From Salsipaludibacter sp038233055 (GTDB lineage Bacteria > Actinomycetota > Nitriliruptoria > Nitriliruptorales > Nitriliruptoraceae): a DNA stretch of 9,537 bases. Shown one piece after another: positions 1 to 6,878 of the stretch (positions within the stretch are counted from its first letter, which is position 1; each line of letters starts with the position of its first letter). The notes below the pieces were generated by a model. The model was not told where the DNA came from and ran no database searches. It saw only the letters and a list, made by a program, of their open reading frames with translations. The position numbers and the translations under genes were made by a program. The DNA lies in the NCBI GenBank assembly GCA_038233055.1, contig JBBSMS010000128.1, positions 1-9,537 of the forward strand, read 5' to 3'.

Positions 1-143
1 CCTGCCACTCGCTTCGCTCGGGCAGGATTGAGAACTCGCTGCGCGCCTGCCACTCGCTTCGCTCGGGCAGGATTGAGAACTCGCTGCGCGCCTGCCACTC
101 GCTTCGCTCGGGCAGGATTGAGAACTCGCTGCGCTCGTTCTCA
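1..143. repeat. Three tandem 45-bp hairpin-bearing repeats
   Basis: Three head-to-tail units occupy 1-45, 46-90 and 91-135. They are identical apart from the last base of the third, and the first may be the edge of a longer array outside the window. Each unit holds an inverted repeat, CCTGCC and GGCAGG, around the 14-nt loop ACTCGCTTCGCTCG. The last unit also completes a second hairpin, TGAGAAC (119-125) and GTTCTCA (137-143), around an 11-nt loop. A further copy of the loop motif, ACTCGCTTCGCTC, lies at 181-193 without the CCTGCC/GGCAGG arms. The units abut with no spacers, so this is not CRISPR. A plus-strand reading frame through it only translates the 15-residue repeat and is not a gene. 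The array lies downstream of the minus-strand tlpA-like gene, where REP-like palindromes or transcription terminators are common. Its function is not known from the sequence. Confidence 0.9.
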
Positions 144-234
144 CGCCACGGTCGGGATCGGCGCCGAAACTGAGGCGGCCACTCGCTTCGCTCCTTCTGC
201 GGGCTGGACAGGCTTCCGGGATCCGTGGCGCTGT

Positions 235-915
235 TCAGACTCCGAGATGCTCTGATGCGGCGTCGTCGAGTTGGTCGCGGCTGATCGGGCCGAGGTGGCG
301 GTGCACGATGAGTCCGTCGGCATCGACGAACAGGGTGGTCGGCATCGAACGGATCGACACCCGGTCCCCCAGCACCTGTGCGTCGGGGTCGAACCACGAC
401 GGGAAGTCGACCGGCACCTGTTCCAGGAATTCCTCGGCGTCCACCTGGCGGAAGTCGATGTTCACGCCGACCAGGTCGACCTCGCCGGTCCGCGACCGGG
501 CCCACTCGTCCAGGTCGGGCATCTCGGCCCGGCACGGCCCGCACCACGAGGCCCAGAAGTTGATGACCAGCGGACCGCCCAGCCAGTCGGCCGTTGAACC
601 CAGCTCACAGGTGTCCAGCCGCGGCAGGTTGACGATCGGCAGTGGCTCCTCCCCGGGCTGGGGCGCGCCCAGCGCCTGGTCGGACGGATCGATCAGCGGG
701 CCCGAGCGGAGCGCGTCGGTGCAGGCGCCGTCACCACCCTGGATGTCCGACGGATCCTGCACCGCCTGGCCGGTCGCGCCGTCCCCGGGCTCGTCTCCGG
801 GTTCTGCATCGCCGGACGCCGTGCATCCGGCCAGCACCAGCGCCACGACCACCGCCACCACCCCCGCCAGCACCCGGCCCCGACCGACCCCAACCCCGTC
901 GAGTGTGCTGATCAC
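235..915 (-). CDS. TlpA/ResA-like thioredoxin-fold lipoprotein
   Basis: Predicted extracytoplasmic thiol-disulfide oxidoreductase of the TlpA/ResA type, 226 aa from a GTG start. These proteins reduce cysteines in exported partners, typically apocytochrome c or the CuA site of cytochrome oxidase. A hydrophobic stretch (about residues 15-30) ends in a LAGC lipobox, so Cys31 should be lipidated. An acidic, Gly/Pro-rich linker follows, then the thioredoxin domain with WCGPC (Cys125, Cys128) in VINFWASWCGPC and the cis-proline loop SMPTT (Pro192). Cys65 and Cys103 are extra. The frame stays open upstream to a GTG at 990 that overlaps the hemL stop, but only 9 of the 22 codons between 981 and 916 end in G/C, against 13 of the first 16 after 915, and that stretch is Pro/Arg-rich. 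I therefore prefer the GTG at 913-915, with GAG eight bases upstream. HemL lies upstream on the same strand, 71 bp away. The TlpA fold is certain; the exact partner is inference. Confidence 0.9.
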   Translation of the reverse strand: MISTLDGVGVGRGRVLAGVVAVVVALVLAGCTASGDAEPGDEPGDGATGQAVQDPSDIQGGDGACTDALRSGPLIDPSDQALGAPQPGEEPLPIVNLPRLDTCELGSTADWLGGPLVINFWASWCGPCRAEMPDLDEWARSRTGEVDLVGVNIDFRQVDAEEFLEQVPVDFPSWFDPDAQVLGDRVSIRSMPTTLFVDADGLIVHRHLGPISRDQLDDAASEHLGV

Positions 916-947
916 CCCGGCATCTCGGGGTGATGCGCTCACTCGAC
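898..947. promoter_or_regulatory. Nested inverted repeat over the tlpA start
   Basis: A symmetric 50-nt structure: outer arms GTCGAGTG (898-905) and CACTCGAC (940-947), inner arms ATCACCCC (911-918) and GGGGTGAT (927-934), 5-nt unpaired segments on both sides and an 8-nt loop. On the minus strand the preferred tlpA start codon GTG (915-913) lies inside the inner 3' arm and the weak GAG ribosome-binding element lies in the loop. It could be a translational lid on tlpA, a hemL-tlpA attenuator or terminator, or an operator. The palindrome is seen directly; the role is inference. Confidence 0.6.
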
Positions 948-986
948 GTGGCCGTGGTGGAGGTAGTGAGGGTGGGCGCATCGGGA

Positions 987-2306
987 TCACCAGTCGGCGA
1001 CGGTGTCGGCGGCGGCTTGGAGGACGTGGTCGACGTCGTCATCGGTCAGTGCCGCGGAGGTGAACAGCACCTCGTAGCCACTGGGGGCGAGTTGCACGCC
1101 GCGGTCGAGCATCCCGTGGAAGAACCTGCCATAGGCGTCGTGGTCGGCGGCCGCCACATCAGCAAACCGACGAGGCTGCTCGTCGATTCCGAACACGATG
1201 CCGGCCAGGGTTCCGTGGCGGGTCACGACCGCGAGGTCGCCCAGGGCCTCGGCCAGCCCGTCCGCCAGCCGCGTGGTCACCTCGTGGAGCCGGGCGTAGA
1301 CGTCGTCGGTCAGCAGGCGCAGTTGGGCGGCGCCGGCCGCGACTGCCACGGGGTTCCCCGACAACGTCCCTGCCTGGTAGACCGGCCCGTCCGGGGCGAG
1401 GTGGGCCATGACCTCGGCGCTGCCACCGAAGGCGGCCAGTGGGAAGCCGCCGCCGACGACCTTGCCCAAGGCGGTGATGTCCGGGCGTACCCCGGTGACC
1501 TCCTGGGCGCCGCCGCGGGCCAACCGGAACCCGGTGATCACCTCGTCGAACAACAGCAGCGCGCCGACCCGGTCGGCCTCGTCCCGCAGGAACTGGAGGA
1601 AGCCGTCCCCGGGAGGCACGAGGTTCATGTTGGCCGCGACCGGTTCGCACGCGATCACGGCCAGGTCGTCGGCGTGCTCGTCGACGGCCGCGGTGACGGC
1701 GGCCCAGTCGTTGAAGTCCACCAGCACCGTGTCCTGCACGGCACCCGGCGTCACGCCGGGTGAGCCGGGGATGCCCAAGGTCGCCACGCCCGAGCCGGCC
1801 TCGACCAGCAGCGCGTCGCTGTGGCCGTGGTAGTGGCCGACGAACTTCAGGACCTTGGTGCGCCCGGTGGCGCCGCGGGCCAGCCGGATGGCCGACATCG
1901 CGGCCTCGGTGCCCGACGACACCATCCGCACGCGCTCGATCGACGGCACCGCGTCGACGATGAGCTCGGCCAGTTCGACCTCGCCGACGGTCGGGGCACC
2001 GAAGGTCGAGCCGGCCTCGACGGCGGCGACGGCGGCCGCGACCACGTCGGGGTGGGTGTGGCCGAGGATCAGCGGCCCCCACGAGTTCACGAGGTCGACC
2101 AGTTCCCGCCCCTGGCTGTCCACGACGTGGCCGGCCCGGCCGCGGGCCAGGAAGCGGGGCGTGCCGCCCACGGCGTTGAAGGCCCGGACCGGCGAGTTCA
2201 CGCCACCCGCGATCACGGCCTTGGAGCGAGCCCACAGGTCGTCGTCAGTGGGGGCGTCGGGGGTCTCGGGCGTGTGGGTGGCCGAGGCAGGCGAGGAGGT
2301 GTCCAT
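987..2306 (-). CDS. hemL: Glutamate-1-semialdehyde 2,1-aminomutase
   Basis: PLP enzyme (EC 5.4.3.8) converting glutamate-1-semialdehyde to 5-aminolevulinate in the C5 route to haem and other tetrapyrroles; cytosolic. The 439-aa length is normal for the family. Visible landmarks are AGGVNSPVRAF (33-43), the PLP-phosphate loop SSGTEA (130-135), GHYHGHSD (157-164), the cofactor-binding Asp254 in FDEVITGFR, and the Schiff-base Lys282 in LGKVVGGGFPLAAFGG. TLSGNPVA (314-321) is also typical of HemL. All key residues are present, so it should be active. The first 20 residues are a Ser/Thr/Pro-rich tail common in actinobacterial homologues. There is no clear Shine-Dalgarno; TACGAT sits seven bases before the ATG, suggesting a leaderless transcript. 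The tlpA-like gene follows on the same strand. In mycobacteria hemL likewise sits near a TlpA-like gene and cytochrome c biogenesis genes. Confidence 0.98.
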   Translation of the reverse strand: MDTSSPASATHTPETPDAPTDDDLWARSKAVIAGGVNSPVRAFNAVGGTPRFLARGRAGHVVDSQGRELVDLVNSWGPLILGHTHPDVVAAAVAAVEAGSTFGAPTVGEVELAELIVDAVPSIERVRMVSSGTEAAMSAIRLARGATGRTKVLKFVGHYHGHSDALLVEAGSGVATLGIPGSPGVTPGAVQDTVLVDFNDWAAVTAAVDEHADDLAVIACEPVAANMNLVPPGDGFLQFLRDEADRVGALLLFDEVITGFRLARGGAQEVTGVRPDITALGKVVGGGFPLAAFGGSAEVMAHLAPDGPVYQAGTLSGNPVAVAAGAAQLRLLTDDVYARLHEVTTRLADGLAEALGDLAVVTRHGTLAGIVFGIDEQPRRFADVAAADHDAYGRFFHGMLDRGVQLAPSGYEVLFTSAALTDDDVDHVLQAAADTVADW

Positions 2307-2313
2307 GACCCGG

Positions 2314-2319
2314 ATCGTA
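2314..2319 (-). promoter_or_regulatory. Candidate leaderless -10 box of hemL
   Basis: Read on the minus strand, TACGAT fits the TANNNT -10 pattern and is followed by seven bases (CCGGGTC) and then the hemL ATG. This spacing puts the transcription start at or next to the start codon, as in actinobacterial leaderless genes. No convincing -35 box is visible. Confidence 0.4.
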
Positions 2320-2445
2320 CGGCCACCCGCCCTCGTCCGACCACCGCGGGACCACCCGGCGGTCGATCGTTCGTGGGCGTTCAGGACTGCCGCCGGCCCC
2401 TTTCACCGATCGCCGCGGGTCGACGGATCGCCGACGACCGGGCCG

Positions 2446-2451
2446 TAGGCT
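2446..2451 (+). promoter_or_regulatory. Candidate leaderless -10 box of the hydrolase gene
   Basis: TAGGCT fits TANNNT and lies six bases before the ATG at 2458, mirroring the arrangement at hemL on the other strand. There is no good Shine-Dalgarno upstream of that ATG and no clear -35 box. Confidence 0.35.
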
Positions 2452-2457
2452 GCGGCA

Positions 2458-3780
2458 ATGGATGACGACGGTGGGACTCGCGTGATCGACGGCCGCGGTG
2501 CCGATGCCGGGGCGCGAGCGCTTGACGGCACCGAGGCCGAGGCGACTGGCGGCGGACCCGACGTGGACGATCGCGCCGCTCGTCCACGCGGTCGGCGGGG
2601 CCTCGGACTGGCGTCGGCGTCGGCGCTGGCGTCGGTGGCGGCCGCCGGGGTGGGCGTGGCGGCCCACTACGCCCGCCGGAGGACCGACCCGCCCGCGCTC
2701 ACGCCGGAGGACCCACCGCGCGCCGACGAGCAGGTCACGATCCACGCGATTGACGACGGCCACGTCTTCCTGGCCGGCGACGGGGCCGACCGGCCCGGCG
2801 TGTGGGGCGTGACCACGCCCGGCGCCTACGCCCGGATCGGGGCCGCCCGCGAGCACACCCCGGCGGGGGTCCGGCGACCGGTCGTGGTGTTGGCCGGCGA
2901 CCTCGTGCCGGACCACGGGGTACTCGACGCCTATGCCCATCCCAACCGGGCCACGTCGTTGCACCCGGATGCGGTGGAGGTGTCGGTCATCGGCGACCTG
3001 GGTGCCATGCCGGCCCACCACGTCCCCGGCGACGACACCTGGGCGATCGGCGTCCACGGCCGCGCCGCCGCGCGCCACGAGACCTTCCGGGCCCTGGACC
3101 CGATCGTGGCGGCCGGGCACTCGGCGCTGGCGATCTCCTACCGCAACGACCAGGACGCGCCACCGTCGCCGGACGGTCGCTCCCACCTGGGCGGGACCGA
3201 ATGGGGCGACCTGGCCGCGGCGATGGACCATGCCCGTCGCCACGGCGCGACGCGGATCATCCTGGTCGGCTGTTCGATGGGCGGCGCGATCGTGGGCCAG
3301 GCGCTGGCCCACGCCGACGTCCACGACGTGGTCGCGGTGGTCCTCGACGCCCCGGTGGTGGACTGGCACCCGGTCGTGGCCCGAGCGGCTCGCAGCCTGG
3401 GGATTCCCGGCATCGCCGTGACGGCCCTGTTGGTCCCGACCCGGGCGGTCGCCCGGTCGCGCCACCGGGTGGACCTCGACGCCCTGCGCTTCGACACCGA
3501 CGCGTTGTCGGTGCCGACCCTGCTGGTCCACGGGGTCGCCGACGACGTGGTCCCGGTCGAGGGATCGGACGAACTGGCCACGCGCCGGGCCGACGTGGTC
3601 ACCTACCTCCGCGTCCCCGACGCCGGCCACGTCCGGGCCTGGAATGCCGATCCGGCCACCTACGAGGCCGCGGTGTCGACCCTCCTGGCCCGGGTCACCC
3701 GTGCCCGTGACCGGGCCCGCGTCGTCACCGGCGCGGCCGCCCCCCCGCCCGAACCGCTCTTCGGGCAACAGGACGGCTGA
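2458..3780 (+). CDS. Membrane-anchored alpha/beta hydrolase
   Basis: A 440-aa serine hydrolase of the alpha/beta fold; substrate unknown (esterase, lipase or peptidase are all possible). Residues 1-45 are Gly/Asp/Ala-rich and look disordered. RGRRGLG then leads into a single hydrophobic segment (about 49-71) followed by YARRR, which suggests one N-terminal membrane anchor. The catalytic set is complete: nucleophile Ser273 in GCSMGG, acid around Asp362-Asp363 in HGVADDVVP, and His391 in DAGHV. HG at 200-201 is the likely oxyanion loop, and EWGDL (248-252) before the nucleophile elbow is typical of this hydrolase group. A GTG nine codons in, preceded by GGTGGGA, is an alternative start and would not change the domain. 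The gene is divergent from hemL and convergent with the FAD oxidoreductase unit; nothing in the context fixes a substrate. The last 20 residues are low-complexity and include a run of seven C bases at 3740-3746. Confidence 0.9.
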   Translation: MDDDGGTRVIDGRGADAGARALDGTEAEATGGGPDVDDRAARPRGRRGLGLASASALASVAAAGVGVAAHYARRRTDPPALTPEDPPRADEQVTIHAIDDGHVFLAGDGADRPGVWGVTTPGAYARIGAAREHTPAGVRRPVVVLAGDLVPDHGVLDAYAHPNRATSLHPDAVEVSVIGDLGAMPAHHVPGDDTWAIGVHGRAAARHETFRALDPIVAAGHSALAISYRNDQDAPPSPDGRSHLGGTEWGDLAAAMDHARRHGATRIILVGCSMGGAIVGQALAHADVHDVVAVVLDAPVVDWHPVVARAARSLGIPGIAVTALLVPTRAVARSRHRVDLDALRFDTDALSVPTLLVHGVADDVVPVEGSDELATRRADVVTYLRVPDAGHVRAWNADPATYEAAVSTLLARVTRARDRARVVTGAAAPPPEPLFGQQDG

Positions 3781-3885
3781 GAGGCCGTCGGGTGGCGTTT
3801 CGACCCGGACCAGGGTCGGGTCGAAGGGCCTCGGGAGGGGGAGCGCCCCGTCGCCGGCGAAGACGTAGTCGTCGATCGCGGTCAT
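3778..3885 (-). pseudogene. Coding-like 5' fragment, no own stop
   Basis: An ATG at 3885 lies 41 bp after the oxidoreductase stop on the same strand. Its frame reads MTAIDDYVFAGDGALPLPRP and on to about 3778. In the 35 codons before the hydrolase tail, 33 end in G/C, with lower G/C at codon position 2. That periodicity vanishes upstream of the ATG, so this looks like a true gene start. The frame then runs antisense to the hydrolase gene with no stop until near 2245, which cannot be a real gene. It may be the surviving 5' end of a third gene in the oxidoreductase unit, truncated where the hydrolase tail begins, or a short gene whose stop is hidden by a frameshift: a one-base slip at the 7-bp homopolymer (3740-3746) could end it near 3725. 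I do not recognise the protein. Confidence 0.35.
3799..3825. terminator. Hairpin between convergent genes
   Basis: TTCGACCC (3799-3806) pairs perfectly with GGGTCGAA (3818-3825), and the 11-nt loop can extend the stem with GAC/GTC. It sits 18 bp after the hydrolase stop, between convergent genes, where a bidirectional terminator is expected. There is no T-tract, which is usual in high-GC actinobacteria. It also lies inside the coding-like fragment at 3778-3885, so the two readings compete. Confidence 0.45.
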
Positions 3886-3926
3886 GGGCAGCCGGCGACG
3901 TCGAGCACGAGGGCATTCACTATCGC

Positions 3927-5459
3927 TCAGCGGCCGATGCGCGCTGCAGCCAGGGCGTACCCGGCAGCGCTCCAGCCCGGGACGCCGTGCACGGCGCCGC
4001 CGGGGAAGGTCGACGACGAACCCAACCACAGGCCCCGGATCGGGGTGGCGTAGGGCACCAGCGAGGCGACGGGACGGAACACGGTCTGATGCAGCACGTA
4101 ACTGCCCCCGCCGACATCCCCGCCGACCAGGTTGGCGTCTGCCCGTTCGAGGTCCGAGGGACCCTGGACGAAACGATTCCGCACGACGTCGCGGAACCCG
4201 GGGGCGAATCGTTCGACCTGGTCGGTCATCCGTTCGACGTGCGCGACGACCGCCTCGGGACCGCCCACGGCCGCCGGGACCCGCGTGTACGCCCATGCCG
4301 TGTGCTTGCCGTCGGGCGCACGCGTCGGGTCGGCGACCGACTGCTGTCCGAACAACATGAAGGGCCGCTCCGGCACCTCGCCTCGGCCGACGGCACCCGT
4401 CTGGGCGGTGACGGCGGCCGCTTCCCCACCGACGTGGACGGTGCCGGCAGTACGGACCTCCGGCGCGCTCCACGGCGCTGGCTCGTCCAGGGTCCAGTCG
4501 ACCTTGACGGTCCGGGGCCCGTAGACGAACCGGGAGAGTCGCGTCGCATACGCCGAGGGCATGGCGTCGCCCACCAGGTCCAGCAGCCCGTGAGGGGTCG
4601 TCGTGGCGACGACGATCGGTGCCCGGAAGCGCTCGCCACCAGCGCCCACGACGCCGGCGGTTCGGCCGTGCGCGGTGGCGATGCGTTCGATCGGCGTCGA
4701 CAGGCAGACCTCGCCACCCAGGTCCTGCAGGTGTCCGACCAGGGCGTTGGTCAACGTCGATGCGCCGCCGCGGGGGCTGGGCCAGCCCACCGCGTGACCG
4801 AGCAGGTGGAGGTAGGCCCCGGCGATCGCGCTGCCCGAGCCTTCGGCCGGCACGTCGGCGTGCAACACCGACCCGAAGAGCCAGGCGCGGGCGTGGGGGC
4901 CGTCGAACAGTTCGTCGGCGAGGTTGGCCGCTGGCATCAGCAACAGCCGGGCGAAGTCCAGGATCCCGTCGACGCCCCGTGCCGCGACGAGTCGGGCACC
5001 TCCGGACAGCGGTGGGAACCCGGCCAACATCGTGTCACGCAACTGCGGGAACGCGTCGAGCCAGGGACCGGCCCAGGCCGACCACGATGCCCCGTCGCCC
5101 GCATGGAGGTCGTCGAGGTGGTCCGCGGTGCGCTGGAGGTCGCGATACAGCACCCCGGCGCGACCGTCCGGCATGGGGTGGGCCATGGCCGCCTCGGGAT
5201 GCACCCACTCCAGTCCGTGTTCGGCCAGCGGGAGTTGGGCGAACACCGGCGACGCCGCCGCCGCGGGATACACCGCGCTGAAGACGTCGTTGGCGAATCC
5301 TGCCTCGACCAACTCGGCGGTCTTGACCGCACCACCGGCCTGGTCGCGGGCCTCGCAGACCACGACGGACTTGCCCGAGCGGGCCAGTCGGATGGCCGCA
5401 GCCAGCCCGTTGGGACCCGACCCGATGACGACGGCGTCGACCCGTTCTGCCGCCGTCAT
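3927..5459 (-). CDS. PYROXD2/phytoene-desaturase-like FAD oxidoreductase
   Basis: A 510-aa flavoprotein of the amine-oxidase/phytoene-desaturase superfamily, closest in appearance to PYROXD2-type proteins; substrate unknown. The N-terminal Rossmann motif VIGSGPNGLAAAIRLARSGK (11-30) is followed by the FAD-ribose acid in VVVCEARDQAGGAV (33-46). The C-terminus carries the superfamily signature GLWLGSSSTFPGGAVHGVPG (476-495) with the terminal helix SAAGYALA. WPSPRGGASTLTNAL (226-240) and VVATTTPHGLL (283-293) match the FAD and substrate domains of CrtI-like enzymes. The ATG at 5459 overlaps the upstream gene's TGA as ATGA, which fixes the start and implies translational coupling. No crtB or other carotenoid gene is visible, so a carotenoid desaturase role is not supported. 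The neighbouring protein of unknown function is the best clue to its job. Confidence 0.95.
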   Translation of the reverse strand: MTAAERVDAVVIGSGPNGLAAAIRLARSGKSVVVCEARDQAGGAVKTAELVEAGFANDVFSAVYPAAAASPVFAQLPLAEHGLEWVHPEAAMAHPMPDGRAGVLYRDLQRTADHLDDLHAGDGASWSAWAGPWLDAFPQLRDTMLAGFPPLSGGARLVAARGVDGILDFARLLLMPAANLADELFDGPHARAWLFGSVLHADVPAEGSGSAIAGAYLHLLGHAVGWPSPRGGASTLTNALVGHLQDLGGEVCLSTPIERIATAHGRTAGVVGAGGERFRAPIVVATTTPHGLLDLVGDAMPSAYATRLSRFVYGPRTVKVDWTLDEPAPWSAPEVRTAGTVHVGGEAAAVTAQTGAVGRGEVPERPFMLFGQQSVADPTRAPDGKHTAWAYTRVPAAVGGPEAVVAHVERMTDQVERFAPGFRDVVRNRFVQGPSDLERADANLVGGDVGGGSYVLHQTVFRPVASLVPYATPIRGLWLGSSSTFPGGAVHGVPGWSAAGYALAAARIGR

Positions 5460-6595
5460 GCCGACGCCGAGGTCGCCGCCTGGAGCCGCTCGACCTGCGC
5501 CGCGGCCTGGTGCAACATCGACTGGCGCGGGGCCTCCATCCCCCAGAACGCGTGCTGGGAGAAGCGACCCAGTCGGTCGTAGAGTTCGGACAGGTGCCAT
5601 TCCATCGGGTCCCAGGAACCACCGGCACGCAGGTACGCACGATCCTCGTGGGTGTAGAGCATCAACCGGTTCTTGGCGTTGCCCATGAAGTGGCCCTCGT
5701 GGCAGACCAGGTCGAACCCGGCCACCAGTTCGGCCCCGTCCGGCAGCGGATCGGCCTCCTCGTCGCGCCGGGCGAAGCCGGCCCGGACCTCGTCGACCCA
5801 GGCATCCCGAGCCCCCGGGTCGGCCGACGTCACCAGGTTTGTGATGGTGACGTAGGCCCGCAGGAAGATCGGCGTGCGTGGCGAGGGAAACCCGATGACC
5901 TCGATCTCGAAGGTCTGGCCGTCCAGGCCGCCACGCCGCAGCGGGGTGAAGCGGCCCAGTTCGCTGGCGTAGTCGGGCCAGTGCTCGACGGCCAGGATCG
6001 CCTCGGCCGTGGCGGCCGCGTCGGGCACCTCCACCGGCGAGTAGGTGTGCCACACCTGTGCGTCCTCCGGCAGGGATGGCGGGGTCAGGGGTCCCAGCTT
6101 GGCCGCGGCCAGGCGTCGTTCCGGGTCGTGGGCCTGCTGGTCGGCGACCGTCGGGAAGGCGATGCCCCAACCCGTCCGGTCCCAGTCGGTCGCGGCCTCG
6201 GGGAACCACGAGCCGAGCAGGGTCGCGCCACCCTCCAGCAGGTGGTGGCGATCAAGCGTCCCGGTCCGGCCTCCGGTCCCCGCCAGCCGGGCCGTCCCGA
6301 ACGCACGGTGGAAGGCGGGGATGTCGCCCGGACCGACCCGGCCGGACGCCGCCCGGTTCGCATGCGTCGTGAGGACCATGAAGGCCAGCCGCAGGTCGGC
6401 GACGTCCCGGTCCGCACGCGGCTTGGCGAAGTAGGCCGCACTGAGGAAGTCGGTGACCCACGGTGCGGCCAAGGGGGACGCGATCGTGGAGCCACCGCGT
6501 CGGGCCAACTCACCGGCGCCGGTCCCGCGCAGGCGGTCGTAGGCGATCGCTGCACCGGCGCCGCCGAGCGCGGACAGGGCATGGGACCAGATCAT
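5456..6595 (-). CDS. Uncharacterised protein coupled to the oxidoreductase
   Basis: A 379-aa protein I cannot assign to a family with confidence. Residues 1-20 (MIWSHALSALGGAGAAIAYD) are mildly hydrophobic but short and uninterrupted by a clear signal cleavage site. The middle (about 180-255), with VWHTYSPVEVPDA, AVEHWPDYASELGRFTPL and FLRAYVTITNLV, has the rhythm of an SRPBCC/START-like ligand-binding fold; this is inference. The C-terminal part is rich in His, Trp and Tyr, for example CHEGHFMGNAKNRLMLYTHE (298-317) and WDPMEWHLSELYDRLGRF (328-345). Translation starts at ATG 6593-6595, preceded by GAGGA five bases upstream, a good Shine-Dalgarno. Its TGA overlaps the ATG of the FAD oxidoreductase (ATGA), so the two products are probably made together and may act on the same hydrophobic substrate. 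Confidence 0.9.
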   Translation of the reverse strand: MIWSHALSALGGAGAAIAYDRLRGTGAGELARRGGSTIASPLAAPWVTDFLSAAYFAKPRADRDVADLRLAFMVLTTHANRAASGRVGPGDIPAFHRAFGTARLAGTGGRTGTLDRHHLLEGGATLLGSWFPEAATDWDRTGWGIAFPTVADQQAHDPERRLAAAKLGPLTPPSLPEDAQVWHTYSPVEVPDAAATAEAILAVEHWPDYASELGRFTPLRRGGLDGQTFEIEVIGFPSPRTPIFLRAYVTITNLVTSADPGARDAWVDEVRAGFARRDEEADPLPDGAELVAGFDLVCHEGHFMGNAKNRLMLYTHEDRAYLRAGGSWDPMEWHLSELYDRLGRFSQHAFWGMEAPRQSMLHQAAAQVERLQAATSASA

Positions 6596-6878
6596 GGGAT
6601 TCCTCGGGTATGGAGGGTGAGGGGATGCACCGGGCGCATCGTCGACATGGCCCCGGAGGTGCGACCGATCCTACGGAGCCATGGTCGCTCACCGGCCGGC
6701 GTCCCGCTGCACCGGACACAGGCCCAACGGCCCCCCGGTGCGTGGCACCTTCGGACGGCGACGCTCACACCTCTCCGGCGTGTCGGCCTCACCGGCCTCA
6801 GCGACGGGTGTCCGTGACGCTCCTGGTCAACATCTCGGTGGCGTGGCGTACCCCGTTCGGTCGCGGAGCTGTCGTCGG
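6596..6878. other. Intergenic gap, likely promoter of the oxidoreductase unit
   Basis: The 283 bp between the ferredoxin stop and the 379-aa gene show no convincing gene on either strand; open frames crossing it are shadows. On the minus strand TAGGAT (6673-6668) fits TANNNT and would give a 5' leader of about 65 nt ending in the GAGGA ribosome-binding site (6605-6601), but no -35 is clear. A short hairpin GGTGC-GTG-GCACC (6737-6749) could help end ferredoxin transcription; support is weak. Confidence 0.4.

Noticed and set aside
1..135. CRISPR-like direct repeats
   Set aside because: The repeat units abut with no unique spacers, contain internal hairpins, and no cas gene is in the window.
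28..255. Plus-strand 75-codon ORF
   Set aside because: It is the translation of the 45-bp repeats plus the antisense of the tlpA 3' end, with Arg/Ala-rich repeated peptide and no family features.
916..990. N-terminal extension of the tlpA-like protein to GTG 990 (GTGA overlap with hemL)
   Set aside because: The stretch has low G/C at third positions, is Pro/Arg-rich, and would give an abnormally long n-region before the lipobox.
2245..4473. Minus-strand 742-codon open frame
   Set aside because: It is mostly antisense to the hydrolase, which has a complete catalytic triad; only the short segment 3778-3885 has its own coding signal.
3927..5459. Carotenoid phytoene desaturase (CrtI)
   Set aside because: The fold matches, but no carotenoid gene is nearby and the motifs look more like the PYROXD2 branch.
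3792..5582. Plus-strand 596-codon open frame
   Set aside because: It is antisense to the FAD oxidoreductase, whose dinucleotide motif and C-terminal signature are intact.
5510..6817. Plus-strand 435-codon open frame
   Set aside because: It lies antisense to the 379-aa gene, which has a Shine-Dalgarno and an ATGA junction with the next gene.
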